DNA from: Verrucomicrobiaceae bacterium | Lineage (GTDB): Bacteria; Verrucomicrobiota; Verrucomicrobiia; Verrucomicrobiales; Verrucomicrobiaceae | NCBI GenBank assembly: GCA_021151605.1 | Contig: JAGKWZ010000176.1 | Location: 1-10,926, forward strand | DNA: 10,926 nt | Direction: 5' to 3' | Part shown: piece after piece, positions 1 to 7,687 of the stretch | How positions within the stretch are numbered: the first letter of the stretch is position 1 | How the letters are laid out: each line of letters starts with the position of its first letter | The notes under the pieces: generated by a model | Told to the model about the DNA's origin: nothing | Databases searched by the model: none | Seen by the model: the letters and a program-made list of their open reading frames with translations, nothing else | Translations under genes and position numbers: made by a program

Positions 1-3000
1 CGGCCCCCACCATGTAAAACGTTGTGTTCTCATCGACTCCACCCTCTACTCCATCACAGCCGTTTTGCCAATCGACAGGTTTTCAAACACGACCTAGTCT
101 TTATCCAGGCAGAAGATGGCAGTGCTCGCACCGAGGAGGCGTCCATCGAACTGAGCCCGGGTGATTTCCGCACCCACATGCCGCTTGATACGCTCGTCAG
201 CAGTTCGGGCAGTGAGAACCGGCTGGAGATCCGTGATGGGGCCGTCGATCCAGATTTGAGCAGGCTGCAAGTCACCGGCAATGTGGGAGTGACGTATCTG
301 ACGGAATGCACGGAGGGCGACTGCCCAAAGTCGGGTGCCAGCAAGAGCGCCTCATTCACTCCCGCAGGCGGCGTGCTGGGCTTCACGCCAGACGGCGGCT
401 TGTTTGCGGTTGGCACGGTCACGTCGCACGCTCTGCAGTGGGATCGACGGGAGGAAGGGTTCTTCTCCCACGAGACGGGGGCATTCAAGGCGGCATCGCT
501 TTTCGTCCCTGGACATCAGCTCTATGCAGGCGCGGCATCGGAGGCAGAGTTACGCGCGCCAGGAGCAGTGCTGTATGCCGGTTTTGACCCACAGGTGCCC
601 GGCATGGTCTATCCTGGCACGGACGAGTACCTGCTGGGGGCAGGAGCTTATGCAGGGTTGAACTTCACTGTCGCCAACACAACCAATCAGGATGGTAAGG
701 TACGCATCGCTGACATGAATGCCAGCCAAGACCTCGGACTCAGGCCGGGCGTGTCGAAATACTATGTCCGCCGCAGCGGTGTCTCCGGGCGGCATGTGGC
801 GGTGACCTTTCCCCCAGAGCTGCGGCTCTACAATTACGACTTCGACTTCACGAAGTGGGAGATGGCCTTCCTCTCCAATGGTAGCGAGCCCGTGGCTGAG
901 CCCTCCCGGATCAATGGACAGGTCAGTGTGCCCAAGGTGAAAAACATCGCCCAGACGGAGTTCACCCAGCGCTTCAAAGCACTCCAGATCGGCTGCAAGG
1001 GGGCGCTGGGAGATGGCGAGATCGACCCCAGAGATGCAGGTGTGAAGCCGCTGAGCTACTGGGATGGCAGCTTTAAGCCGCTGGACATCCGCTTTGTCGG
1101 AGCTGGCGATGACTGTGCTGGTGGCAGGCGTGATCTGACGATGATGGTGGAAAGCGGAGCCGCCAATATCTCCACACCGCTTTATGGCTCGCTCATCTTC
1201 CTGCCGAACGGGAACCTCGGCACGCTGGCCAGAGGGCTGCCCGGCGTGGATGGCCGGCTGGGTCTGCCTGCCGTGGTGGAGATGAAAGGGCCTGAAAAGG
1301 ATGATGGCCACGAGATCTACAAGATGAACCCTGTCTCGAAACTCTACTTCAACAACCCCGAGGCGGCAGGAGCTCCGGCCACGGGCTTTGTCGGCTTCGC
1401 TGCCCGCTGCCCGGTGCCTTACTTTGTAGATCTGGAGGTGCATGTGATGACCAGTGCGAACAAAGACCTCACCGGGGCTCTCGTCTCCGTCACCTCCGGC
1501 TGGGCGGAGGGTGGAGTCGCCACAGACACGTTCTTTGGAAACGTGCTTTTTGACCGCGATCACCGCGGCTTCCCGGACGACACTCACAGCATCACGGCAG
1601 ACGCCTACCGCTTCCCGCTCCAGCCAGATGCCTTCACGGTAAAGGCACGTCAGTCCATCTTTGGACTCGTGCCGCTGGAGTATCCTCTGAAGTGGAACCG
1701 CAGCACTCGGGACTTCGTCGGCGAGGCACCGCAAAAAGTGGACATCGTCATCATGAACTTCAAACATCAGGTCGATTACCTCAGCGCGGAGAACCTGGAG
1801 ATCACCTTCGGCAGCCAGTTTGCCGATCTGAAGCGGCTGAACCTCTCCAATGCCGTCTCTCAGGGGCTGGACAGACTGCACGATGCCGCCCACACGCAGG
1901 TCAATCGTGGTGCTGCCTCCCTGATCAATGGAGTCAATCAACTCGACGAACTGGTCAGCGACAACATCGACAAGCTCATCAACAACGTGACTGAGGATCT
2001 CACTTCCACGGTGTTTGACACCTTTTACGACAAGCTGGAGGCATCCTACAACCAGCATGTCCTCAACGGTGGCCCGCTGGACAACCGCGAGTGGATCGCT
2101 GACACCCAGAACGGTCTGGTCAAACAGATCGACAACTATGTCAAAGGTGAGCAGGCGGGCACGGCAGGCTTGAGAAAAAAGATCGGCGAGATCGTCTCGG
2201 GTGTGAACACCACCGCGAGCATCGTGAATCAGGTGGCTGAGTCCCTGGATCAGAGCATCCTCGCCATCGACATCGTCTGCGGCGACTTCAAGGTGGACGT
2301 CAACAATATCCCCGTCGCGACGATCTACGAAAAAGTGAACGGGCTCCTCACACCCTTCGCCGGTGAGATTCCCGCCGAGTTGGTGCGCCGGGGCATCATC
2401 CGTGAAGTGCCGATCTCCAACATTCCCAGCAGCCCCACCGAACGCCAGATCGTGCAAAGCCTGGTCAATGGGCTGGTACGCGCCTCCGTCCCGGAAAACG
2501 TGGCCCCCGTTTTGGAAGCGCTGCTGGCGGCCAACGCCAATTACATCAACGACGAACTGAACGGCATGATCGGGGACTTTGACCCGACACTCGACCGCCT
2601 CACCGAGGCACTCCAGGAACTCAAAGGCGTGCTGGTGGATGTGCGCTCCAAAGTGAAGTCCGTGCAGGGTGACCTAGGCACGGCACAAAGCATCGCCGGC
2701 GAGCTGCAAAGGGTGGTGGATGAGAAGGCGGACGATCTCGACAAACTCGTCGAGGACGCAGCGAAGGAGCTGAAGAAATTCGTCGAGATCGCTGCCACCG
2801 CTGCTTCAGCAGACACCCCGCTCGCCGTCGCCGATAATGGGCTGAACCTGCTCCAGGAATTCACACGGGATGAGATGCGCGCCTTCCTGCGCGCCCATTT
2901 GCGGGACAAGCTGATGGAGTCCGGCCTCATCCAAAACATCCAGCATGTGCTGCGTCAGCACATCGCGGAGGTGCGCATGGCGGTTCACTCCGCCATCGAC

Positions 3001-4089
3001 ACGGTCTATGCCCAGCTCAATGAGATGTGCCTGAGGGTGGTGAAAGAGGTGCTGGCCCCACTGGATGAAGAGATTAACAAAGCCCTCGGCCCCGTAGCGG
3101 ACGTGCTCGGCGCGGGGAAGGTGGACGGCTACGCCCACATCGAGGGAGACACGCTGCGGCGGCTGCGCATAGATGCTCAGGTGGAGCTGAGTCTGCCGGA
3201 GAAGATGAACCTCAAAGCCTACTTTGAGATGATGTGCTTTGACTCATCCACGGAGAACAAAGGCTGCGGTCCAGCCGAACCTGGACAGCAAACCGTGGAG
3301 ATCCGCATCGGCGCACTGGACGTGCCGCTGGACTGGAGCCCCGCCCCCGCGCCACCTGCGGAGGAGGTCGTCGAGGCCGTTCCAGGTGTCGAGCCGCCGG
3401 ACACCCAGCGCCGGGCAGACATCGGCGTACTCTTCACCATCGGGCGCGCAAATGCTGACTCACCCTACCTGCCCACCGGCATCGGCGGCTCCTTCCAGAT
3501 GACCAATGGCGAGTTCGACTTCGAGGGTGTGACCGTCTCCGAACTCTCCGCCGCCGTCGGCATCGGGGCAAAGCCGGACTTCTCCGGCCTCAACTTCGCC
3601 TACATCGCCGCCACGGCGCGCGTCGTCGTGACCTCGTATGAAGGCGCGGGCGGCATCTTCTTTGGCAAGACCTGCTCACTCGACCCGCTCATGATCGTGG
3701 ACCCGGACGCCGCCAGCGTGCTGGGTCAGCCACCCTTCACCGGAGCTTATGTTTATGGGGAAGTCTGGCTGCCGCTCACCGAGGTACTGCTCGGCGTCCC
3801 CGCCACCTGCATGTTTAAAATCTCCGCCGGGGTGGGAGCTGGGGCCTTCTTCTTTGTCGAAGGGCCGACGTTCGGCGGGCGCATCACGCTCGGCCTCTCG
3901 GGCGAGGCACTCTGCGCCGTCAGCGTGCGCGGCACGGTGAAGCTGCTCGGCGTCGTCACGAATGGGGATCTCATTTTCAAAGGCAAGGGCAACATCGTCG
4001 GCACAGCCGGGTCCTGCCCACTCTGCCTCGAATTCGACCAGACCCTGGGCGTCACCTACCGGCAGGGAGCCTGGAGCGTGGACGAATGA
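1..4089 (+). CDS. Giant extracytoplasmic protein of unknown family, 5'-partial: beta-rich head, helical/coiled-coil middle, Cys-containing beta-rich C-terminal domain
   Basis: I do not recognise a named family. The frame is open to the left edge, so the gene probably starts upstream. The first possible start is a TTG at 22 with no ribosome binding site and no signal peptide after it, which I do not believe. Residues here are counted from that TTG (1355 residues). About 1-570 are beta-rich with few helices. About 578-1033 are mostly helical with heptad-like stretches, for example 857 onward (LDRLTEALQELKGVLVDVRS) and the charged segment after it. About 1034-1105 return to amphipathic strands. 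A Pro/Ala/Glu linker (about 1106-1131) leads to a Gly- and aromatic-rich beta domain (1134-1355) with cysteines 1218, 1263, 1298 and a CPLC pair at 1332/1335. Further cysteines lie at 96, 101, 325, 365, 463, 753, 1003, 1072 and 1082, which fits disulfides outside the cytoplasm. The stop is a tandem TGA TGA. A tail-fibre-like, stalk or adhesin role is possible, but no function is assigned. Confidence 0.88.
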   Translation, partial: RPPPCKTLCSHRLHPLLHHSRFANRQVFKHDLVFIQAEDGSARTEEASIELSPGDFRTHMPLDTLVSSSGSENRLEIRDGAVDPDLSRLQVTGNVGVTYLTECTEGDCPKSGASKSASFTPAGGVLGFTPDGGLFAVGTVTSHALQWDRREEGFFSHETGAFKAASLFVPGHQLYAGAASEAELRAPGAVLYAGFDPQVPGMVYPGTDEYLLGAGAYAGLNFTVANTTNQDGKVRIADMNASQDLGLRPGVSKYYVRRSGVSGRHVAVTFPPELRLYNYDFDFTKWEMAFLSNGSEPVAEPSRINGQVSVPKVKNIAQTEFTQRFKALQIGCKGALGDGEIDPRDAGVKPLSYWDGSFKPLDIRFVGAGDDCAGGRRDLTMMVESGAANISTPLYGSLIFLPNGNLGTLARGLPGVDGRLGLPAVVEMKGPEKDDGHEIYKMNPVSKLYFNNPEAAGAPATGFVGFAARCPVPYFVDLEVHVMTSANKDLTGALVSVTSGWAEGGVATDTFFGNVLFDRDHRGFPDDTHSITADAYRFPLQPDAFTVKARQSIFGLVPLEYPLKWNRSTRDFVGEAPQKVDIVIMNFKHQVDYLSAENLEITFGSQFADLKRLNLSNAVSQGLDRLHDAAHTQVNRGAASLINGVNQLDELVSDNIDKLINNVTEDLTSTVFDTFYDKLEASYNQHVLNGGPLDNREWIADTQNGLVKQIDNYVKGEQAGTAGLRKKIGEIVSGVNTTASIVNQVAESLDQSILAIDIVCGDFKVDVNNIPVATIYEKVNGLLTPFAGEIPAELVRRGIIREVPISNIPSSPTERQIVQSLVNGLVRASVPENVAPVLEALLAANANYINDELNGMIGDFDPTLDRLTEALQELKGVLVDVRSKVKSVQGDLGTAQSIAGELQRVVDEKADDLDKLVEDAAKELKKFVEIAATAASADTPLAVADNGLNLLQEFTRDEMRAFLRAHLRDKLMESGLIQNIQHVLRQHIAEVRMAVHSAIDTVYAQLNEMCLRVVKEVLAPLDEEINKALGPVADVLGAGKVDGYAHIEGDTLRRLRIDAQVELSLPEKMNLKAYFEMMCFDSSTENKGCGPAEPGQQTVEIRIGALDVPLDWSPAPAPPAEEVVEAVPGVEPPDTQRRADIGVLFTIGRANADSPYLPTGIGGSFQMTNGEFDFEGVTVSELSAAVGIGAKPDFSGLNFAYIAATARVVVTSYEGAGGIFFGKTCSLDPLMIVDPDAASVLGQPPFTGAYVYGEVWLPLTEVLLGVPATCMFKISAGVGAGAFFFVEGPTFGGRITLGLSGEALCAVSVRGTVKLLGVVTNGDLIFKGKGNIVGTAGSCPLCLEFDQTLGVTYRQGAWSVDE
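2..97 (+). other. Probable reading-frame disruption at the 5' edge of the first gene
   Basis: The long frame (codons starting at base 1) reads implausibly over bases 1-80: His-, Arg- and Cys-rich, with many A- or T-ending codons. The frame starting at base 2 reads a more natural peptide there, including VLIDSTLYSITAVLPIDR (about bases 23-79). Its codons mostly end in C or G, as in the rest of the window, but it stops at a TAG at 95-97. One extra T in the TTTT run at 80-83 would join the two frames into one smooth protein (IDR-FF-KHDLVFIQAEDG). This could be a real inactivating or phase-changing deletion, or a homopolymer sequencing or assembly error. The frame contrast is seen in the sequence; the repair is inference. 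Confidence 0.5.
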
Positions 4090-4122
4090 TGAACCTCTGA
4101 ACCCTCTCCCTGAACTCACGTC
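4086..4122 (+). promoter_or_regulatory. Junction between first and second genes: ATGA overlap mini-ORF, no Shine-Dalgarno
   Basis: The first gene ends with TGA at 4087-4089, immediately followed by a second in-frame TGA. An ATG at 4086 overlaps that stop as ATGA and opens a four-codon frame (M-M-N-L) ending with TGA at 4098-4100. The start of the next gene lies exactly 22 bases further on. The spacer is pyrimidine-rich and contains no GGAG/AGGA-like ribosome binding site. This fits translation restarting after termination, or leader recognition independent of Shine-Dalgarno pairing. No promoter or terminator hairpin is visible. Confidence 0.35.
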
Positions 4123-7100
4123 ATGAACTTTCCCCGCACCCTCATCACCGCCCTGCTGCTCGGGCTCAGCGCCAGCCTCTGCGCGCAGGATCTGCTCACC
4201 ACCATCGGCACCACCGTCACCGTCGCCGGGCAGCCGCAGGCTTACTTGATCTGGCAGCCACAGAGCACCTCCGCCACGCTCGTCCGCCGCATCGGCATCT
4301 ATTCCAAACCCGGCGCGGCGGATAGCAACGGCGTTTTCGTTCGGGAAGGCATCCAGACCCTGCAATCCAGCCCACGCACCATCCGCGCCATGCTGGAGCT
4401 GGGGTCAAAGCTGGACCGCGATCCCCGAGGTGCTGCCACGCGCATCGACGGTATGTATCGTGACATCACCCTGCGCCAGGGGCAGGCTCCGGCGAACCCA
4501 GCGGACCCGAACTTCGATGCAGCGGAGAAGCTCGCCTTCATCATCCAGTCTGCTGCCACAGAGCCGAAGTTGCTCGCCCGCCTCTTTTTCCTCGGTCGTG
4601 CTCATGCCGGCGTCATGCTCGCCCTCGGTCATGCTTTCACAAAGCCGCTCATCGGCCTGCGTACCTATGAAGTACGTGAGTTGAGCGATGCGGATGCTGA
4701 CCTCCGCGTACTCGGTCGCGTGACGCTGGACCCCGCCGCTCCGCTCGTCCTGCCGCCGCCCGGTCCGCCAGTGGCTGTGCCAAATCCTGTGAAGGTCGGC
4801 TCGCAGTTCCCTGTCAGCTCCATGGATCATCTGAATGTCCGCCTGCGCTGGTCCATGGACCCTCTTCTGAAGCAGCGGCTGGCGCACACTTTTGGCTTCG
4901 ATGTCTTTCGCGTGAAGAAGACCGTGGCAGAAACACTCGGCTGGCACCTCACCCCGCCGTCGGCGACGGACATGCTAAACCTCCTGGCTGCGGTGAACCC
5001 AGCCGATACCAGCCCAGACCTCGCCCTGGCAAATGAGCTGCCCATCATCAGCACTCAGGAACTCACGCCTGGGCAAGCCGCGCCCAATACCATTGACTCC
5101 GCCGACTTGAACATCGTCTTCATCGCCGATGACGGTGTGCGCCACACCGTGGCCGATGGCAGCCGCGCCCTGCGGCCCTACACGGACGGGGAGGCTTTTT
5201 ACTACTTCGTCGCCGCGCGCAGCATCGCCGGGCAGCCAGGGCAGCTCTCACGCGGCACACTCGTCACCATCTGCGACCGCCTGCCGCCGAACCCACCCAC
5301 CATCGAGTCCGTGCTCAGCACCTTCGTCGCCCCGAAGGACAAGACTGAGATCGTGAATCAGGGAGGCAGCCAGTTCCTGCGCCTAAAGTTCCGCCAACTG
5401 CCCGACACCGCCGAAGAGGGAGCCACCAAGTACTTCATCTATCGCTGGAGCAATCCGCAGGAGTACCTGGAGCATCTCGGTGATCCTGGCTTTAACAAGA
5501 TCGGCGAGGTGAAGCAGATCGGGCCGCAAAAGACCGATGAGGGCGTTCTGGTTGATGCGCCCAAATTCGCCTTTTTTGACGACAACGGTCCAGGTGCCCC
5601 CACGACTGCGACCCACCTCGACAAGAGCGTCTGGTACACCATGCGCGCCGTGGGCCGCACCGCCTGCGGAGATGACAAGACAATCAGCGGCCACAGCTCC
5701 CCCGTGACTGGAGTGCTGCGTGACTTCAAGGCACCAGACGCTCCCACCGGCTTTTTCACCGTCACCCGGCATATTCCCTCGGTAACTCCTGACGGCGTCG
5801 AACGCCCCAAAGATCCGGTGATCATCAAAAGCCTACGCGCTCAGAACGGTGTTCCAGGAAATTTCAAAGGCATCACCATCAAAGCTGTGCGCACCAGCGC
5901 AAATGTCAGCGCTGCCTACATCGAACTCGCACAGCAGCAGACTAACGGTAAATTTCTCGTGCTCTACGGCAAGCAGCACCTCTACAAGACAAGCGACACC
6001 CTGCTTGTCTCCCTGCCCTATGAAGAGCCCACGGATGCTGCCAAAAAACTGCGCATCCGCGTGAGTGCCATCTCCGCCAACGGCCTCATCAGCGCACCAG
6101 AAACCCTGGAGACGAGTGATGTCTCGAACATCGATTACGTCGTCTTTACATTCAGCCTAAATACCACAAAACAGACCACCGTTGCGCAGGAGGATGCCCA
6201 GCCAGTGCATGAATCCTCGAACTTCGACGGCAGCGTGAACATCATTAGCGGCGAGCTTTTTTACGCCCCCCAGGAAAACATCCGCGAATGGCGTGTGTAC
6301 CGCCGTGTTGGCACCGACGGAGAACTTTCCCTCATCGCCAAAGGAGAGGGCGACCCCACAGAGAAAGGCGGGAAATTCAAGATCAGCGAAGCCAAATGGG
6401 ATGACGCCGCCATGCCAGCCGCCGTGGGCACTCGCATCTGCTACTACGGCCAGGTCCTGGATCAAAACACCAATGCGAGCCCGCTGAACCTGCTCGGCTG
6501 CACGCAACTCGTGAGCCCCCATCTGCCCACGCCCCTGCTCACCCAGCCAAAAACCGTGGTGAAGAAAAACGGCAAGCCCCAACTGCAACTCGAATGGTTC
6601 TGCGATCCCGTGGGCGTGGAGCGCTTCGAGGTGCTCATCGCCCAGGATGGCGGCGACATCGCGAATGTCACGGGGCTCACGCGGGTGATTTTGGTGAACA
6701 CGAACTTCGAAGGTGACCCCACCACGATGCAGTTGCCTGACGCTCCCGGCCTTTCATTCCCAGCTTTCCAAACCTCACGCGTGGGGGCCTCAGGCATCGG
6801 CAACGGCCCTCGTTTCAATGTGACGATCGGGGTGAATCAGACCGAGCCCAAGCCGCTGCACATCGCCGTGCGTGCCGTCGGCCCAGGCACCTTCCCGCGC
6901 GCTGCCGGCTCCGCCAGCAATGTCGTCATCAGCGCTCTGCAAACGACCCTGGAACCAGGCAAGGATCCCGCAGGCGACTTCATCCCCTGGCCCGCGCGCC
7001 CGCTGCCGCCGGTCTATGTGAATGACCTCGACAATAACGCTTACGCTATCGGCGAAGGACCCTTCGATGCCGTCCCCACCAGCGCCTTTGGTGGCACCTC

Positions 7101-7665
7101 GGCCATCCTCATCGGCCTGACACGCCAGTCCATCGTCAGCAACTCAGCAGGCACCGAAGCCGCATTGGACGAGTCCGTCACTGACCCCACCCAGCTTTTG
7201 TTTAAGCTGCGCACCGTCAAGGATGACCCCAGCACTGCGGAAGACCTCATGCCGTTCATGATCTACCGGCATCAGCTCCCGAGTGCCGAGTTCCCGAATG
7301 CCCGGCCGAACCTCGTGCAGTGCTCTCCTCTGCTAGACCGCATTTCTTCGGTCGAGGAGCCGCTGAATGGCAAACAAGTCCGCTTTGTCCGTGACCCGTA
7401 CTTCTCCTTCATCGCAAAACCGACGGGAGGTTTTCTTGCCGTCTTCCCATCACAGCAGACGACGACCGCGCCTTCTGGCGGGCAGCAATCCGCCACCACC
7501 ACCGAGCCACCGGTCCCGCCTTACTTCGAGGGAGCCACAGGGATCATCGTCGCCAAGGACCTGCTGCCTGTGATCGAAGGCGCGAAGTACCAGCACCTCA
7601 TCGTCCGCTTCGATGATCGTGGGGAGATTAAGCAAGTTATCCCGCTTCAGCCCATCCAGCATTGA
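4123..7665 (+). CDS. Secreted multi-domain protein with about six fibronectin-type-III-like modules
   Basis: The 1180-residue product begins with a standard Sec signal peptide: positive n-region (R5), hydrophobic core LITALLLGLSA, and cleavage probably near A21 before QDLL. C20 is not in a good lipobox, since Leu precedes it. The ATG at 4123 is chosen because it gives this signal. Modules are suggested by repeated strand signatures ending in 'Y.V.A.s..G..S'-type motifs, after which a Pro-rich strand opens the next unit. Examples are YLIWQP to TYEVREL (about 40-187), LRWSMD to FYYFVAARS (about 240-367), KYFIYRW to VWYTMRAVGR (about 436-512), 538-690 with LRIRVSAISANG, 707-800 with WRVYRR, and 801-940 with LEWFCD to HIAVRAVGPG. 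The first two carry unusually long insertions, the first of them helical (about 80-180). A Gln/Thr/Ser/Pro linker lies at 1110-1133. No catalytic motif was seen. A structural, ligand-binding or surface role is inferred. It sits between two other exported giants and is probably co-transcribed with them. Confidence 0.95.
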   Translation: MNFPRTLITALLLGLSASLCAQDLLTTIGTTVTVAGQPQAYLIWQPQSTSATLVRRIGIYSKPGAADSNGVFVREGIQTLQSSPRTIRAMLELGSKLDRDPRGAATRIDGMYRDITLRQGQAPANPADPNFDAAEKLAFIIQSAATEPKLLARLFFLGRAHAGVMLALGHAFTKPLIGLRTYEVRELSDADADLRVLGRVTLDPAAPLVLPPPGPPVAVPNPVKVGSQFPVSSMDHLNVRLRWSMDPLLKQRLAHTFGFDVFRVKKTVAETLGWHLTPPSATDMLNLLAAVNPADTSPDLALANELPIISTQELTPGQAAPNTIDSADLNIVFIADDGVRHTVADGSRALRPYTDGEAFYYFVAARSIAGQPGQLSRGTLVTICDRLPPNPPTIESVLSTFVAPKDKTEIVNQGGSQFLRLKFRQLPDTAEEGATKYFIYRWSNPQEYLEHLGDPGFNKIGEVKQIGPQKTDEGVLVDAPKFAFFDDNGPGAPTTATHLDKSVWYTMRAVGRTACGDDKTISGHSSPVTGVLRDFKAPDAPTGFFTVTRHIPSVTPDGVERPKDPVIIKSLRAQNGVPGNFKGITIKAVRTSANVSAAYIELAQQQTNGKFLVLYGKQHLYKTSDTLLVSLPYEEPTDAAKKLRIRVSAISANGLISAPETLETSDVSNIDYVVFTFSLNTTKQTTVAQEDAQPVHESSNFDGSVNIISGELFYAPQENIREWRVYRRVGTDGELSLIAKGEGDPTEKGGKFKISEAKWDDAAMPAAVGTRICYYGQVLDQNTNASPLNLLGCTQLVSPHLPTPLLTQPKTVVKKNGKPQLQLEWFCDPVGVERFEVLIAQDGGDIANVTGLTRVILVNTNFEGDPTTMQLPDAPGLSFPAFQTSRVGASGIGNGPRFNVTIGVNQTEPKPLHIAVRAVGPGTFPRAAGSASNVVISALQTTLEPGKDPAGDFIPWPARPLPPVYVNDLDNNAYAIGEGPFDAVPTSAFGGTSAILIGLTRQSIVSNSAGTEAALDESVTDPTQLLFKLRTVKDDPSTAEDLMPFMIYRHQLPSAEFPNARPNLVQCSPLLDRISSVEEPLNGKQVRFVRDPYFSFIAKPTGGFLAVFPSQQTTTAPSGGQQSATTTEPPVPPYFEGATGIIVAKDLLPVIEGAKYQHLIVRFDDRGEIKQVIPLQPIQH

Positions 7666-7687
7666 ACCCCTCAGCCACTCCACTGCC
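7666..7687 (+). promoter_or_regulatory. Junction between second and third genes: 22-base pyrimidine-rich spacer, no Shine-Dalgarno
   Basis: Only 22 bases separate the TGA of the second gene from the ATG of the third. The spacer is C-rich with no purine ribosome-binding motif and no hairpin. It follows the heptamer TGAACCC, which also occurs 22 bases before the previous gene's ATG. This supports a single transcript and possibly coupled translation of the two genes. Confidence 0.35.

Noticed and set aside
22..24. TTG at 22 as the true start of the first gene
   Set aside because: There is no Shine-Dalgarno sequence and no signal peptide after it. The first ~20 residues have abnormal codon use, and the frame is open to the left edge, so an upstream start is more likely.
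550..2457. 635-residue open frame on the minus strand opposite the first gene
   Set aside because: It lies entirely inside a gene with coherent beta/helical protein sequence on the + strand. Its own product is a low-order mix of His, Asp, Val and Arg of the kind produced by antisense reading of high-GC coding DNA. It has no domain-like motif or signal peptide.
4090..4122. Rho-independent terminator or promoter between genes 1 and 2
   Set aside because: There is no inverted repeat with a T tract and no -35/-10-like pair. The spacer is short and pyrimidine-rich.
4142..4191. Lipoprotein signal at the start of the second protein (Cys at residue 20)
   Set aside because: The residues before Cys20 are A-S-L. 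Leu at the position just before Cys does not fit a normal lipobox, so a Sec/signal peptidase I site near residue 21 is preferred.
3676..4365. Minus-strand open frame spanning the first junction
   Set aside because: It reads antisense through the ends of two clear + strand genes. Its product is Gly/Ala/Asp/Glu-rich without recognisable structure, and it has no ribosome binding site or neighbour on that strand.
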